A DNA stretch of 52,820 nucleotides, taken from CAZHMN01 sp964533705. Its GTDB lineage: Bacteria > Electryoneota > B3-LCP. The stretch covers positions 1 to 52,820 of the forward strand of contig CAZHMN010000009.1 of assembly GCA_964533705.1 (NCBI GenBank), read 5' to 3'. A program made the position numbers and the translations under genes. This document shows positions 16,448-25,343 of this stretch, piece by piece (the first letter of the stretch is position 1; each line of letters starts with the position of its first letter). The notes below the pieces were generated by a model. It was not told where the DNA came from. It did no database searches and saw only the letters and a list, made by a program, of their open reading frames with translations.

Positions 16448-17746
16448 ATGGATTCAATCAATCTTCCAGACAGTCTTCTTCTCAAGAATGCTCGGCTCCT
16501 GGATCCTGAGTTGAAAATTGACAAAACAGGAGACTTGTTGATCGAAAAGGGTATGATCAGCGCCGTGGATTCAGGATCTTCGGGGGCGAAAGAATGGGAT
16601 CTTCAAGGAGCAATCGTCTGCCCCGGATGTTTCGACCTGCACGTTCACCTGCGGGAGCCCGGTTTTGAGGATGCCGAGACCATTCGCAGTGGTCAGGAAG
16701 CGGCCGCCGCCGGTGGATTTACGGCCGTCGCCTGCATGCCCAATACCGAACCGGCCTTAGATCACGCCGGCGTGGTCCGCTGGGTGATTGATCATGCGGA
16801 GGATTTTCCCGTTTCCGTTTACCCTATTGCCGCGGTGACAAAGGGGCGGCGGGGCGAAGAGCTGACCGAAATGGTGGAAATACACCAGGCCGGCGCGGTG
16901 GCCTTTAGCGATGATGGCTCCCCGGTGAGCAATGCTGAACTTATGCGGCGGGCTCTGGAGTACAGTCTTCTGGTGAAGTCGCCGATCATATCGCACGCTG
17001 AAGATTTGAATCTCTCTCGTAACGGTTCCATGAATGAAGGCGAAATTTCCACGCGGCTGGGGTTGGAAGGAATCCCCAGAATTTCAGAGGATTCCGCCAC
17101 AGTTCGCGATGTCATATTGGCTGAATACACGGGAGGCCACCTCCATCTGGCACATGTGTCAACCAGTGGTGCCCTTAAGGTTTTCGAAAGCGCGGTGAAA
17201 CGAAAAGTGCATGTAACGGCGGAGGTAACCCCGCACCATCTACTTTTAACGGATGAAGCTGTATTGGAGTATGACACTTCGACCAAGATGAAGCCGCCTT
17301 TACGCGAGGAACAGGATCGCCGCAGTCTGCTCGATGGACTAAAGCGTAGAGCGTTTTCGGCCATAGCCACCGATCACGCGCCGCACCCTTTTGAAGCGAA
17401 AGAGGTTCCTTACGACGAAGCGGCTTTCGGCATTATCGGACTGGAAACAGCTTTAGCCTTAATCTGGGATCGCCTCGTACGGACAGAGCAGATATCAGCC
17501 CTTGACTTTGTGTATTTTTTCAGCAGCGGGCCGCGTAAAGTGTTAGGGATTAACATACCGTCGTTGAAAGAGGGCGAACCTGCGGAACTGACCATCTTCC
17601 ATCCCGAGGAGGCCTGGGAGGTTAATCCGTCCGAATTTTACAGTAAGTCCCGAAATACGCCCTTCAAAGGATGGGAATTAACCGGGCGCGCCTGGGGGAT
17701 CATAAAGGGGACCCGGTGGGCCGGGCGCATAACGCCGCCATTCTGA
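16448..17746 (+). CDS. pyrC: Dihydroorotase
   Basis: Zinc amidohydrolase that cyclises carbamoyl aspartate to dihydroorotate, 432 residues. ATG 16448 is the natural start after pyrB; the frame is open from 16316 but that part overlaps pyrB. Metal-site motifs are present: D63-LHVHLREPG near the N-terminus, EVTPHHLLLTDEAV in the middle and IATDHAPH near residue 305. This is the multifunctional-type (class I) dihydroorotase rather than the E. coli type. Last gene of the attenuated pyr operon, with selB starting 2 bases after its stop. Confidence 0.95.
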   Translation: MDSINLPDSLLLKNARLLDPELKIDKTGDLLIEKGMISAVDSGSSGAKEWDLQGAIVCPGCFDLHVHLREPGFEDAETIRSGQEAAAAGGFTAVACMPNTEPALDHAGVVRWVIDHAEDFPVSVYPIAAVTKGRRGEELTEMVEIHQAGAVAFSDDGSPVSNAELMRRALEYSLLVKSPIISHAEDLNLSRNGSMNEGEISTRLGLEGIPRISEDSATVRDVILAEYTGGHLHLAHVSTSGALKVFESAVKRKVHVTAEVTPHHLLLTDEAVLEYDTSTKMKPPLREEQDRRSLLDGLKRRAFSAIATDHAPHPFEAKEVPYDEAAFGIIGLETALALIWDRLVRTEQISALDFVYFFSSGPRKVLGINIPSLKEGEPAELTIFHPEEAWEVNPSEFYSKSRNTPFKGWELTGRAWGIIKGTRWAGRITPPF

Positions 17747-17748
17747 TC

Positions 17749-19671
17749 ATGAGCACCGTTGTCAGACATATGGTGGTGGCTACAGCCGGTCACATTGATC
17801 ACGGCAAGACCGCCTTGGTGCGGGCTTTGACCGGTATGGAGACGGATCAGCTCGCGGAGGAAAAGCGGCGCGGCATCACCATAGAACTGGGATTCGCTTT
17901 TTTAGGCGATCACATCACCATCATTGACGTGCCGGGACACGAACGGTTCATCAAGACGATGGTGGCCGGGGTTGCGACCGTTGACCTGGCGCTCCTCGTG
18001 GTCGCGGCGGACGACGGCATCATGCCTCAGACGCGCGAACACCTGGCCATTTTAAACCTTCTTGGCGTTCCCAACCTGTTCGTGGTTTTGACCAAGATCG
18101 CAGACCTTAATGATGATTGGCTGAAGCTGGTCGAGGAGGACGTTAAGAAAATCCTTCCTAATGCATATCAATCTAACTACCGCTTGTTCCTATGCGATTC
18201 ATTAAGTGGTCAAGGAATCAAAGAACTGAAAGAGGCGATCCTGGATTTTCCGGAGAAACTCCCACCCCGTCCTGAGGGCGGGGTTTTTCGACTCCCGGTG
18301 GATCGAGCCTTTACGCTGAAGGGATTTGGGACTATCGTTACCGGAACGATATTGGGCGGGGAGGTGAAGGCAGGGGATCGCCTGCAGGTGATGCCCTTAG
18401 AGGCGGAAGTCCGGGTTCGGGGCATTCAGAGTCATGGGCGGGATGAATCCGGGTTAGGTGTGGGACAGCGCGCTGCGTTGAATCTGATCGGGCAGAACCT
18501 CAATCTCATCCGGCGGGGGCATTGGATTTGCGCCAGGGATTTCTTTCAGGCTACGGACATTTTGGACGTCAGGCTGGAAACACTCACCGACGCGCCCACA
18601 CTGAAAAATCGGGATCGCATTCGCCTGCACATCGGAACAGAAGAGGCCATCGGGCGTCTGGTTCTCTTCGGCAAGGACGTTATCCCACCTGGTGGCAAAG
18701 CCTTCGCTCAGATTCTCCTGGAGGCCAAAATCATGGCGACGCGAGGCGACCGCTTCGTTTTTCGGAGGTATTCGCCTTTGCAAACGCTGGGTGGAGGCAG
18801 GGTGCTCGATCCCGTACCTGAAAGGCGAAGACGTACAGATTCTGCGGCATTGGAGTCTTTTGAAATTCTTGATAAGACGAGAGGACAGGAAGCGCTGGTA
18901 CACAAAATTCGAGAATCCGGTCGGGCGGGATTAACGATGAAGGCGGCCCGAACCTTTACCAACGCGCCGCAAGTTGAACTCGATGATTGGATTCACCAGT
19001 TGGTGATAGAGGGGCTGATTCTTAAAATTGGGATACGGGAAGGCGCACGCCTGGTTTCTACGGATATAGTAAAAGAAGCGATGCTGGCTGCCCTGCAAAA
19101 GGTTGACGATTATCACCGCCGACAGCCCCAGATTTTGGGCATCAAACAGGCCAGCTTGATCAGCGAACTTTCCGCGGATTTTCCTGTGCCGGTCATCGAA
19201 CACGCCATCGGCGAGCTGCTGAAAGGTGAGGTTATTCTGGATAAGGGTTGTATTCGCCGGTTCGGCCACGTCATGAAGCTGGATTCGAGCACCGAAGCGT
19301 TGATCGAACAGATTGAAGACATGCTCGAGGGTGCAGCATTTACACCGCCCAGTTTCGATGAGATTAGAAAGCGGGTGGGACTGTCCGAAGCTGAGCTGAA
19401 TCGCATCCTGGACGTCATGAGTCAGCAAGGGCGCATCATCCGCATGGCGGATGGATCGCCCTGGTCGAGAAATAGGGTTCGGGAGGCCTGGGAGATTCTA
19501 AAACCGGTGATTGGCGAGGGGCAGGGCAAATCCATGTCGGAATTACGGGAAGTGTTGGGTTGTCCCCGCCGGTTCACCATCACATTGATCGGGTATTTCG
19601 ATTCAGTCGGGTTGACGGAGCGCCGGGAAGACCTGCGCTTACCCGGCCCCAAATTCGATGAGAAGTTTTAA
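17749..19671 (+). CDS. selB: Selenocysteine-specific elongation factor
   Basis: GTPase that delivers selenocysteinyl-tRNA to UGA codons carrying a SECIS hairpin; 640 residues. GTPase motifs are complete: AGHIDHGKT (13-21), DVPGHERFIKTM, VVLTKIAD. The long C-terminal part after the EF-Tu-like domains contains winged-helix repeats (GLTMKAARTF, FDEIRKRVGLSEAELNRILD), which is what separates SelB from EF-Tu. ATG 17770 (MVVATAGHIDHGKT) is an equally good start; neither has a strong ribosome site. It implies that the organism makes selenoproteins, although selA, selD, tRNA-Sec and a selenoprotein gene are not in this window. Confidence 0.93.
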   Translation: MSTVVRHMVVATAGHIDHGKTALVRALTGMETDQLAEEKRRGITIELGFAFLGDHITIIDVPGHERFIKTMVAGVATVDLALLVVAADDGIMPQTREHLAILNLLGVPNLFVVLTKIADLNDDWLKLVEEDVKKILPNAYQSNYRLFLCDSLSGQGIKELKEAILDFPEKLPPRPEGGVFRLPVDRAFTLKGFGTIVTGTILGGEVKAGDRLQVMPLEAEVRVRGIQSHGRDESGLGVGQRAALNLIGQNLNLIRRGHWICARDFFQATDILDVRLETLTDAPTLKNRDRIRLHIGTEEAIGRLVLFGKDVIPPGGKAFAQILLEAKIMATRGDRFVFRRYSPLQTLGGGRVLDPVPERRRRTDSAALESFEILDKTRGQEALVHKIRESGRAGLTMKAARTFTNAPQVELDDWIHQLVIEGLILKIGIREGARLVSTDIVKEAMLAALQKVDDYHRRQPQILGIKQASLISELSADFPVPVIEHAIGELLKGEVILDKGCIRRFGHVMKLDSSTEALIEQIEDMLEGAAFTPPSFDEIRKRVGLSEAELNRILDVMSQQGRIIRMADGSPWSRNRVREAWEILKPVIGEGQGKSMSELREVLGCPRRFTITLIGYFDSVGLTERREDLRLPGPKFDEKF

Positions 19672-19690
19672 GTGAAGACGCCAAAAAAAC

Positions 19691-19719
19691 TTGACTTTCG
19701 GCATAAATTTTATTAATTT
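19691..19719 (+). promoter_or_regulatory. Likely promoter of tRNA-Phe
   Basis: TTGACT (19691-19696), a 17-base AT-rich spacer and TAATTT (19714-19719), ending 19 bases before the tRNA. TATTAA at 19711 is an alternative -10 with a shorter spacer. Confidence 0.5.
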
Positions 19720-19738
19720 CATTTTTGTTCTAATTGAT

Positions 19739-19811
19739 GCCACTCTAGCTCAGTCGGTAGAGCACCGCCCTGAAAAGGCGGGTGTGCCCAGTTCGATTCT
19801 GGGGGGTGGCA
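19739..19811 (+). tRNA. tRNA-Phe (GAA)
   Basis: A full cloverleaf of 73 bases. The acceptor GCCACTC pairs with GGGTGGC (one G-T). The D stem is GCTC/GAGC. The anticodon stem CCGCC/GGCGG encloses the loop CTGAAAA with anticodon GAA at 19772-19774. The T arm is CCCAG-TTCGATT-CTGGG. The discriminator base is A, and CCA is not encoded. Confidence 0.95.
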
Positions 19812-19814
19812 CGG

Positions 19815-19850
19815 AAAACGGCATCCTGATTATCCGGGGTGCCGTTTTGT
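19815..19850 (+). terminator. Rho-independent terminator of tRNA-Phe
   Basis: AAAACGGCATCC (19815-19826) pairs with GGGTGCCGTTTT (19837-19848) with one G-T, and the stem ends in its own T run. Confidence 0.8.
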
Positions 19851-19914
19851 ACTCTGGACAAAAGATCTGATTATTTCAACAGGGTTATTTTTCCTTCATT
19901 CCACAGCTATCAAC

Positions 19915-19943
19915 TTGACTTTTAGCGGGGAATTTCGTATTTT
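19915..19943 (+). promoter_or_regulatory. Promoter of the M14 carboxypeptidase gene
   Basis: TTGACT (19915-19920), 17-base spacer, TATTTT (19938-19943). The start codon lies about 25-35 bases after the -10 box. Confidence 0.6.
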
Positions 19944-19976
19944 AATTCAGATAATAAAGAGGTTATGGGAAAGACT

Positions 19977-22298
19977 ATGAACTGCAGGCTTGTTCTGTTA
20001 TCATTCATTCTGGCCGGATTTCTCAACTCGACGGGTGCAGCGATTGACCCGCAGTATCACAATAACGATGAGATTTACGCGGAAATCCTGGCCTGGCAAC
20101 AGCTTTATCCCGATACCGTGAGAATTGATACCATCGGGTATTCCCACGAAGACGAGCTGCCCATATGGGCGGTGAAGATTTCCGATAACGTCCATCAGGA
20201 CGAGGACGAACCGACCGTTCTCTTCGTTGGGCAGGTTCACGCTGAAGAACTCATCGGCGTAGAAATCACTCTGGCGATGATATCAGATATTATGGAACAC
20301 CGCTTTCAGTATAATCCCTACCCCTATGCGGTCTGGCTGCAGACGCTGGAGATCTGGATCATTCCCACACTGAACCCAGAAGGACACCAGGTGGTTATGG
20401 ATGAATGGGACGTATCATTCCGTAAGAACAAACACGACTGCAACCAGAACGGCATCTTCGATTATTCCACGCAGGGGGTGGGCAATGATTCCGATGGGGT
20501 GGATCTAAACCGCAATTTTCCTCTTAACTGGGTTCACGGGGATCCCTATTTATGTTCGACCGGGAATGAACCTTTTGATTATTTCAGGGGATTCTGGCCT
20601 CTATCGGAGAGCGAGACTCAAGCCCTCTGGGAGTTGGGGGAACGGGAGAGATTCTCCTTTTCCATCGTCTGGCACAGTTCCAGAACCGGTAATTATTCCG
20701 AGAAAGTCTTTTATCCCTGGGAGTGGGAGGATGGCAAAACTCCGCCCGACTTCGAGGTCATCGACTCTCTAGGTATTCAAATTGCATACACAATTCCCAC
20801 GCTGAGCGGCGGCAATTATTACCAGCCGGTCCCCAGCGGAACGGCGAAGGGAAATCAGCACGACTCTTTCTACGCCTATTTTGGCACCATTGGATTTTTG
20901 ATCGAAGCCGGCCCGGGTATTCAATCGCCTTATGAAATCGCTGAGCAGGTCATTTCTGCCAACCTGCCGGGCGCCTATCACCTGCTCAACCGCGCCTGCG
21001 GATATGGCGAGATGAACCATTCACAGCTTTCCGGCAAGGTGACCGATATTGAGACCGGGCTGCCATTACCGGCAACCGTTACCATTCCTCAACTGGATAG
21101 CCCTTTTTTAAAAACCCGCACCTGTGATGCGACTCATGGCCGCTATCGCCGCTACGTTATGCCCAGCACTTATGACGTTGAAGTGCGAATGCGCGGCTAC
21201 TACCCTCAAACGCGCACCGGGATTTTCGCCAATCCCAGCGGCCCGCCGCCTTACTATGATTTTGCCCTCACACCTAAACCCGTACATCACTTAAGTGGTG
21301 AAGTTCAGTCACTGGGCGGTGATCCACTGCCGTGCACCTTGTTTATATTCGGTGAAGATGTAGAGGACACCATCTTGGTTTCGACAGACGGCCAAATAGA
21401 AGTTGATCTGCCTGAGGGGGAATATCGGCTAGTCTTTGACAACGCGGAATGCGTGGTTCGAAACGATGTGATAAACCTGGATCAGGATCTCTATCTCATC
21501 TTTCAACTCTCACCGTCCGCCATACTGTTCTTCGACGATTTCGAGTCCGGCCTGGAACAATGGATCGCCGACGGCACCAATCCTTATCTGGTGCGCTGGG
21601 GAACGGAGGCCGCGGATTCCCTCTGGCCGGGCGGGATGGTCGCCACGGAAAGCCCGGATACGACGTATCTACCGGAAGTTGAAAACTGGATTGAGATTGC
21701 TGAGCCTCTGAATCTCTCAGAAGCTGCTACGGCTTCCGTCCGCTTCCAGCATTGGTATTACTTCGAGCCGGGTTATGACTACGCTCAGGTGGAGGTGAGC
21801 ACCGATCAGGGGGATAACTGGGAGGTTATCGCCGGGCCGTACTGGGGTCAGGACATCGGCTGGGGAACTGGGTATGCAAGTCTTAATGACTACTGCGGGC
21901 TCGACGACGTGCGACTTCGCTGGTTGATTTCCACGGATGCCAGCATGAACGAGCAGGGATGGCGCATTGATAACGTCGAGGTTGCGGCGTCGGATACGCT
22001 TGTCTCGGACACACCTGCGGTACAATTGCCGCGCGAGTATGCGCTCTATTCGGTTTATCCCAATCCCTTCAACTCCTCATTGACTATTCTCCTCAATCTG
22101 CCTTATGACCAGGTTACGAACGTAACGGTATGGGACGTCGCTGGAAGGCAAGTTGCGGAAATTTATCAGGGTAATCTGCGAAAGGGTCAGCATCGCTTCA
22201 CCTGGATGGCCCCGGCTTCACAGTCATCGGGGATTTATCTACTGAAGATTGACGGCCGGGAGAAAAGTGAGATTCGGAAGATTATCTATTTAAAGTAA
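19977..22298 (+). CDS. Secreted M14 zinc carboxypeptidase with T9SS sorting domain
   Basis: Exported metallocarboxypeptidase, 773 residues. ATG 19977 gives a compact signal peptide (MNCRLVLLSFILAGFLNSTG); ATG 19965 is also possible, as GAGG lies only 2 bases before it. Zinc-site motifs are visible: H88-A-E-E91 in FVGQVHAEELIG, the substrate-binding DLNRNFPLNW, the later ligand in SIVWHSSRTG and the catalytic Glu in FLIEAGPG, so the enzyme should be active. A carboxypeptidase regulatory-like domain follows (LSGKVTDIETGLPLPATVTI), then a jelly-roll-like region near residues 515-670. The sorting domain is YPNPFNSSLTILL to EIRKIIYLK. Transcribed alone from its own promoter. Confidence 0.9.
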   Translation: MNCRLVLLSFILAGFLNSTGAAIDPQYHNNDEIYAEILAWQQLYPDTVRIDTIGYSHEDELPIWAVKISDNVHQDEDEPTVLFVGQVHAEELIGVEITLAMISDIMEHRFQYNPYPYAVWLQTLEIWIIPTLNPEGHQVVMDEWDVSFRKNKHDCNQNGIFDYSTQGVGNDSDGVDLNRNFPLNWVHGDPYLCSTGNEPFDYFRGFWPLSESETQALWELGERERFSFSIVWHSSRTGNYSEKVFYPWEWEDGKTPPDFEVIDSLGIQIAYTIPTLSGGNYYQPVPSGTAKGNQHDSFYAYFGTIGFLIEAGPGIQSPYEIAEQVISANLPGAYHLLNRACGYGEMNHSQLSGKVTDIETGLPLPATVTIPQLDSPFLKTRTCDATHGRYRRYVMPSTYDVEVRMRGYYPQTRTGIFANPSGPPPYYDFALTPKPVHHLSGEVQSLGGDPLPCTLFIFGEDVEDTILVSTDGQIEVDLPEGEYRLVFDNAECVVRNDVINLDQDLYLIFQLSPSAILFFDDFESGLEQWIADGTNPYLVRWGTEAADSLWPGGMVATESPDTTYLPEVENWIEIAEPLNLSEAATASVRFQHWYYFEPGYDYAQVEVSTDQGDNWEVIAGPYWGQDIGWGTGYASLNDYCGLDDVRLRWLISTDASMNEQGWRIDNVEVAASDTLVSDTPAVQLPREYALYSVYPNPFNSSLTILLNLPYDQVTNVTVWDVAGRQVAEIYQGNLRKGQHRFTWMAPASQSSGIYLLKIDGREKSEIRKIIYLK

Positions 22299-22361
22299 CC
22301 GGCGTTATTGGCAATTCGTTTTCTGCTATTTGCCTTGAACTGCTTTAGTGGGGAGCAGAAT

Positions 22362-22724
22362 ATCTCGGATCACCTGCGTTTAAAAAATCTGATCTTCTGG
22401 GGGCGGCACGGTCATCTTCCCTTTGAAAGAGAGTCCGGCAACCGATTTGAGGTTGATGTTGATTTAAAGGTTGACTTATCGCCTTCTATTGAGTCCGATA
22501 ACCTCGAAGATACGGCCGATCTGGCGCGCGCCTACGAAATCGCCCAACGCCTGGTTGAAGGTGAACCCTGCGAACTGATTGAGACGCTGGCCGGCCGAAT
22601 TGCCGCTGAGCTATTGACTCTACCCCGCGTTCAATCCGCGACCGTACGCCTGCGCAAGATGTCCCCTCCTCTGCCGGGGGCCGTTCAAGGGATCATGGAG
22701 GCTGAAGTAACGCGTGTCCCCTGA
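22362..22724 (+). CDS. folB: Dihydroneopterin aldolase, start codon non-standard or misread
   Basis: Converts dihydroneopterin to 6-hydroxymethyl-dihydropterin in folate synthesis. The family core is clear: LRLKNLIFWGRHGHLPFERE, RFEVDVDLKVD, ETLAGRIAAELL. Family members start just before xLKNL. At that point there is no ATG: GGGGAG (22350-22355) is followed 6 bases later by ATC (22362), giving ISDHLRLKNL. Either ATC is used as start, or one base is wrong in the assembly. The frame is also open upstream to TTG 22335 and TTG 22308, which would add an unusual N-terminal extension. The stop overlaps folK by 11 bases. Confidence 0.88.
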   Translation: MSDHLRLKNLIFWGRHGHLPFERESGNRFEVDVDLKVDLSPSIESDNLEDTADLARAYEIAQRLVEGEPCELIETLAGRIAAELLTLPRVQSATVRLRKMSPPLPGAVQGIMEAEVTRVP

Positions 22725-23253
22725 AATCTGGATAGGGTTGGGGTCGAATCAGGGGGACAGGAGAGCCTGCTTAATTTATGGGCTGCGCAGGTTGGCGGAA
22801 ATTTCAAAACTGGGCTGCATATCCAGTCTTTATGAGACGGAACCATGGGGGAAAACGGATCAACCTTTTTTCTATAACGCGGTCTGCTCGCTTTTCACCA
22901 GGGTTACGAATCCGCTTGAATTCCTTGAGGCGTTAAAATCTATCGAGCGTGACGCCGGGCGGGATGCCGGCGTAAGGCGCTGGGGGCCCAGACCGCTGGA
23001 CCTTGATATCCTCTTCTGGGGGAGCCTTGTTCTTAATGAAGAAGTTCTAGCCATCCCGCACCCTCATATCGCCCAGCGGAGATTCGTATTGACGCCACTC
23101 GAAGAGGTTGCTCCGGAACTTCGTCATCCTGTAAGTGGTCTAACGGTGCAGGAGATGCTGCAGCAGTGCTCCGATAGCGGTACGGTGCGGCGGATAGGGA
23201 AGCTTGAATTGACGGATTATTCCCGGGGGATTCCTTGGATAAAACGTAGCTAA
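22714..23253 (+). CDS. folK: 2-amino-4-hydroxy-6-hydroxymethyldihydropteridine pyrophosphokinase
   Basis: HPPK transfers pyrophosphate from ATP to the pterin made by FolB. 179 residues, normal length. Recognised by the start IWIGLGSNQGDRRACL, YETEPWG, the signature RRWGPRPLDLDILFWG and IPHPHIAQRRFVLTPLEEVA. The GTG start at 22714 lies inside the end of folB, so the two pathway enzymes are coupled. The next gene, a deoxynucleoside kinase, follows after 14 bases, a pairing common in the FCB group. Confidence 0.95.
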   Translation: MSPEIWIGLGSNQGDRRACLIYGLRRLAEISKLGCISSLYETEPWGKTDQPFFYNAVCSLFTRVTNPLEFLEALKSIERDAGRDAGVRRWGPRPLDLDILFWGSLVLNEEVLAIPHPHIAQRRFVLTPLEEVAPELRHPVSGLTVQEMLQQCSDSGTVRRIGKLELTDYSRGIPWIKRS

Positions 23254-23267
23254 GAGAAGTCGTCTCC

Positions 23268-23906
23268 ATGAAGGATATCCGTTTTCTCGCCGTTGAAGGC
23301 GTCATTGGCGTGGGCAAGACCAGCCTGGCGCGCCAGTTGGCTCGATTGACAGACGCACGCCTGATCCTCGAGAGGCACGATGAAAACCCTTTTTTGGCGG
23401 ATTTTTACCGCGATCCCGCTCGCTTTGCCTTTCAGGTGCAGCTCTTTTTCCTGCTATCCCGTTTTCAGCAGTTGCAGGAACTCCGCCAGCAGGACGTCTT
23501 TCACCCGCACACCATTTCGGATTACATCTTCGCCAAGGACAAGATATTCGCCTATCTAAACCTTGAGGACAGGGAGCTGCAGTTGTATGAGCGCGTTTAC
23601 GCCACGATGGAGAAAGATGCGCTTCAGCCTGATCTGGTCATCTATTTGCAGTCCTCCGTCGAACGGCTCATGCAGAACATCCGGCGCCGGGGACGCAGCT
23701 ATGAGAAGCATATTACGGAGGAATACATACAGGCGCTGAACGAAGCCTATAATCACTTTTTCTTCCACTTTCACGATTGTCCGCTACTGGTCGTCAACAC
23801 GACGAAGCTGGACTTCGTGCGGCGGGAAGAGGATTTACTAACCCTGAAAAATCAGATTGAACGCCACCCCGGTGGAATCGTATTCTTCAGTCCGGACGTG
23901 GCTTGA
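23268..23906 (+). CDS. Deoxynucleoside kinase (dGK/dAK family)
   Basis: Phosphorylates deoxynucleosides in the salvage pathway, 212 residues. P-loop GVIGVGKT at residues 11-18. The family pattern is present: ENPFLADFYRDPARFAFQVQ, the SDYIFAKD motif, and the lid-like RRRGRSYEKHI. Substrate choice (dA, dG or dC) cannot be told from sequence alone. ATG 23268 follows folK closely (weak ribosome site AGAGAAG). Confidence 0.9.
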   Translation: MKDIRFLAVEGVIGVGKTSLARQLARLTDARLILERHDENPFLADFYRDPARFAFQVQLFFLLSRFQQLQELRQQDVFHPHTISDYIFAKDKIFAYLNLEDRELQLYERVYATMEKDALQPDLVIYLQSSVERLMQNIRRRGRSYEKHITEEYIQALNEAYNHFFFHFHDCPLLVVNTTKLDFVRREEDLLTLKNQIERHPGGIVFFSPDVA

Positions 23907-23914
23907 GGCCGTTT

Positions 23915-24127
23915 ATGACACTTCTTAGATGGATCATATTGGGGTTGTTATTCTATCTGCTCTACCGCCTGGTCAAAGGCGTTGGGCGAGAGAACAAGCC
24001 TCGAATATGGAGACAGAAGACAAAACAAAAGCCCAACCCGTTTGAAGGAGCGGATATCCAGGATGTTCCCTATGTTGAACTCCCTCCTGAGAAGAAAAAA
24101 GATGAAAATTCAAAAAAAGGTAATTAA
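23915..24127 (+). CDS. Small single-pass membrane protein (DUF4834-like)
   Basis: 70 residues. ATG 23915 has GAGG (23905-23908) 6 bases upstream and is preferred to TTG 23903. One N-terminal membrane helix (LLRWIILGLLFYLLYRLVKG) is followed by a charged, Lys-rich tail containing DIQDVPYVELPPEKKK. This layout matches small DUF4834-type proteins often found between folK/dNK-type genes and other housekeeping genes in the FCB group. Function unknown. Confidence 0.7.
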   Translation: MTLLRWIILGLLFYLLYRLVKGVGRENKPRIWRQKTKQKPNPFEGADIQDVPYVELPPEKKKDENSKKGN

Positions 24128-24143
24128 CTAAGCAGGCAAAACC

Positions 24144-24527
24144 ATGCGCCAGGTCATATCTACCGATAAAGCCCCGGCGGCTATCGGCCCTTACAGCCAG
24201 GGGATCGTCGCCGGCGGAAGTTTCGTTTTCACCGCGGGGCAGTTGCCCATGGACCCGCAGACGGGTGAGATCGTCGGTCAGAACATCAGTGAACAAACTC
24301 AGCAAGCGCTTAAAAACGTCAAGGCGGTTCTCGAAGCTGCCGGTTCGTCGTTACAGAAGGTCGTGAAGTGTACCGTCTTCCTGCAAAATATGAGCGATTT
24401 CTCCGGGATGAATGAGGTCTACGCTCAGTACTTTGAGAATGATCCTCCGGCGCGCTCGGCCGTTGAAGTTGCCCAGGTGCCCAAGGGCGCGCTGGTGGAA
24501 ATCGAGGCGGTGGCACTGGTGGGTTGA
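24144..24527 (+). CDS. ridA: RidA family reactive intermediate deaminase
   Basis: Hydrolyses reactive enamine/imine intermediates such as 2-aminoacrylate, preventing damage to PLP enzymes; cytoplasmic trimer in known members. 127 residues, full length. The Arg and Glu that define active RidA are present: R104 in PPARSAVEVAQVPKGALVEI and E119 just after. Also IGPYSQGIVAGG near the N-terminus. It follows the small membrane gene by 16 bases, probably in the same transcript. Confidence 0.95.
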   Translation: MRQVISTDKAPAAIGPYSQGIVAGGSFVFTAGQLPMDPQTGEIVGQNISEQTQQALKNVKAVLEAAGSSLQKVVKCTVFLQNMSDFSGMNEVYAQYFENDPPARSAVEVAQVPKGALVEIEAVALVG

Positions 24528-24571
24528 CGTTTTCTGGCCAACTTTTTAAATAATAAAGTGTTGAACTTATC

Positions 24572-25321
24572 GTGCGCGGCAGACTCCTCTTAGTGATTTT
24601 GGCGATTGACCTGCTCTGTGCCTACGCGCACGCTTCGGCGCCGGATAGCACCGGTCTGCCACCGTCACGATCTCGCTTGATTCCGGCGCTGCAATCGGCC
24701 GTATTGCCCGGTTGGGGACAGCTCTCCCAGAGAGAATGGTTGCGCGGCGGGTTTTTTCTGCTGGGGGAAGCCTTTTTAGCCGGAGATGCTCTTTATTATT
24801 GGGAGAGTCAGTATGATAAACCCGGCTGGGATAAGCCTGCCAGGACTTTCGATCACGATATTGCTTTAGGATTAGCGACCTGGTATGGTCTGGGCGCGGT
24901 TTTCTGTGCACTGGACGCTTATTATTTCGATGCGCCCGGCTCTACTGGAAATCCAACATTAACGGCTTTGCAGTCCGTTATCTTTCCGGGTTGGGGGCAA
25001 CTCGCCAACGGTCAACATTGGAAGGCGGCGGGAATGTTCCTTTTGCAGACCGGTCTGGCCTTCAGCGTTTACTACCAGCATGAAAATTACATTTACTATG
25101 ATGGCCTGGGATTGGATGACGAAGCGCGCTTTTATAAAGATGACCGAAACCGTCTGATCTGGTGGTCGGTGGGCGCCGTTATATTCAGCGCGCTGGATGC
25201 CTTTGTGGATTGTCACCTGCGCGATTGGAACGTTTCAGAGGATCTGGCCGTTGTACCGGCGTATTTCCCCGAGCAGCACACCCTGGGAATCGGTTTGCGA
25301 TTGCCCATTTCATCACGCTAA
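24572..25321 (+). CDS. DUF5683-like membrane protein with two PGWGQL repeats
   Basis: 249 residues, GTG start at 24572 giving a signal peptide (MRGRLLLVILAIDLLCAYAH). The chain is a tandem duplication: PGWGQLSQREWLRGG at residues 46-60 and PGWGQLANGQHWKAAG at 139-154, each followed by hydrophobic helices and an xxDAxxD-type motif (FCALDAYYFD; FSALDAFVDC). This is the DUF5683 pattern common in FCB genomes; function unknown. No convincing ribosome site; the start codon is uncertain. Confidence 0.75.
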   Translation: MRGRLLLVILAIDLLCAYAHASAPDSTGLPPSRSRLIPALQSAVLPGWGQLSQREWLRGGFFLLGEAFLAGDALYYWESQYDKPGWDKPARTFDHDIALGLATWYGLGAVFCALDAYYFDAPGSTGNPTLTALQSVIFPGWGQLANGQHWKAAGMFLLQTGLAFSVYYQHENYIYYDGLGLDDEARFYKDDRNRLIWWSVGAVIFSALDAFVDCHLRDWNVSEDLAVVPAYFPEQHTLGIGLRLPISSR

Positions 25322-25343
25322 TTTGATTCATGAGAGAATACAG

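Noticed and set aside
19739..19811. tRNA beside selB as a possible tRNA-Sec
   Set aside because: Anticodon is GAA, stems have normal lengths and there is no long variable arm, so it is tRNA-Phe.
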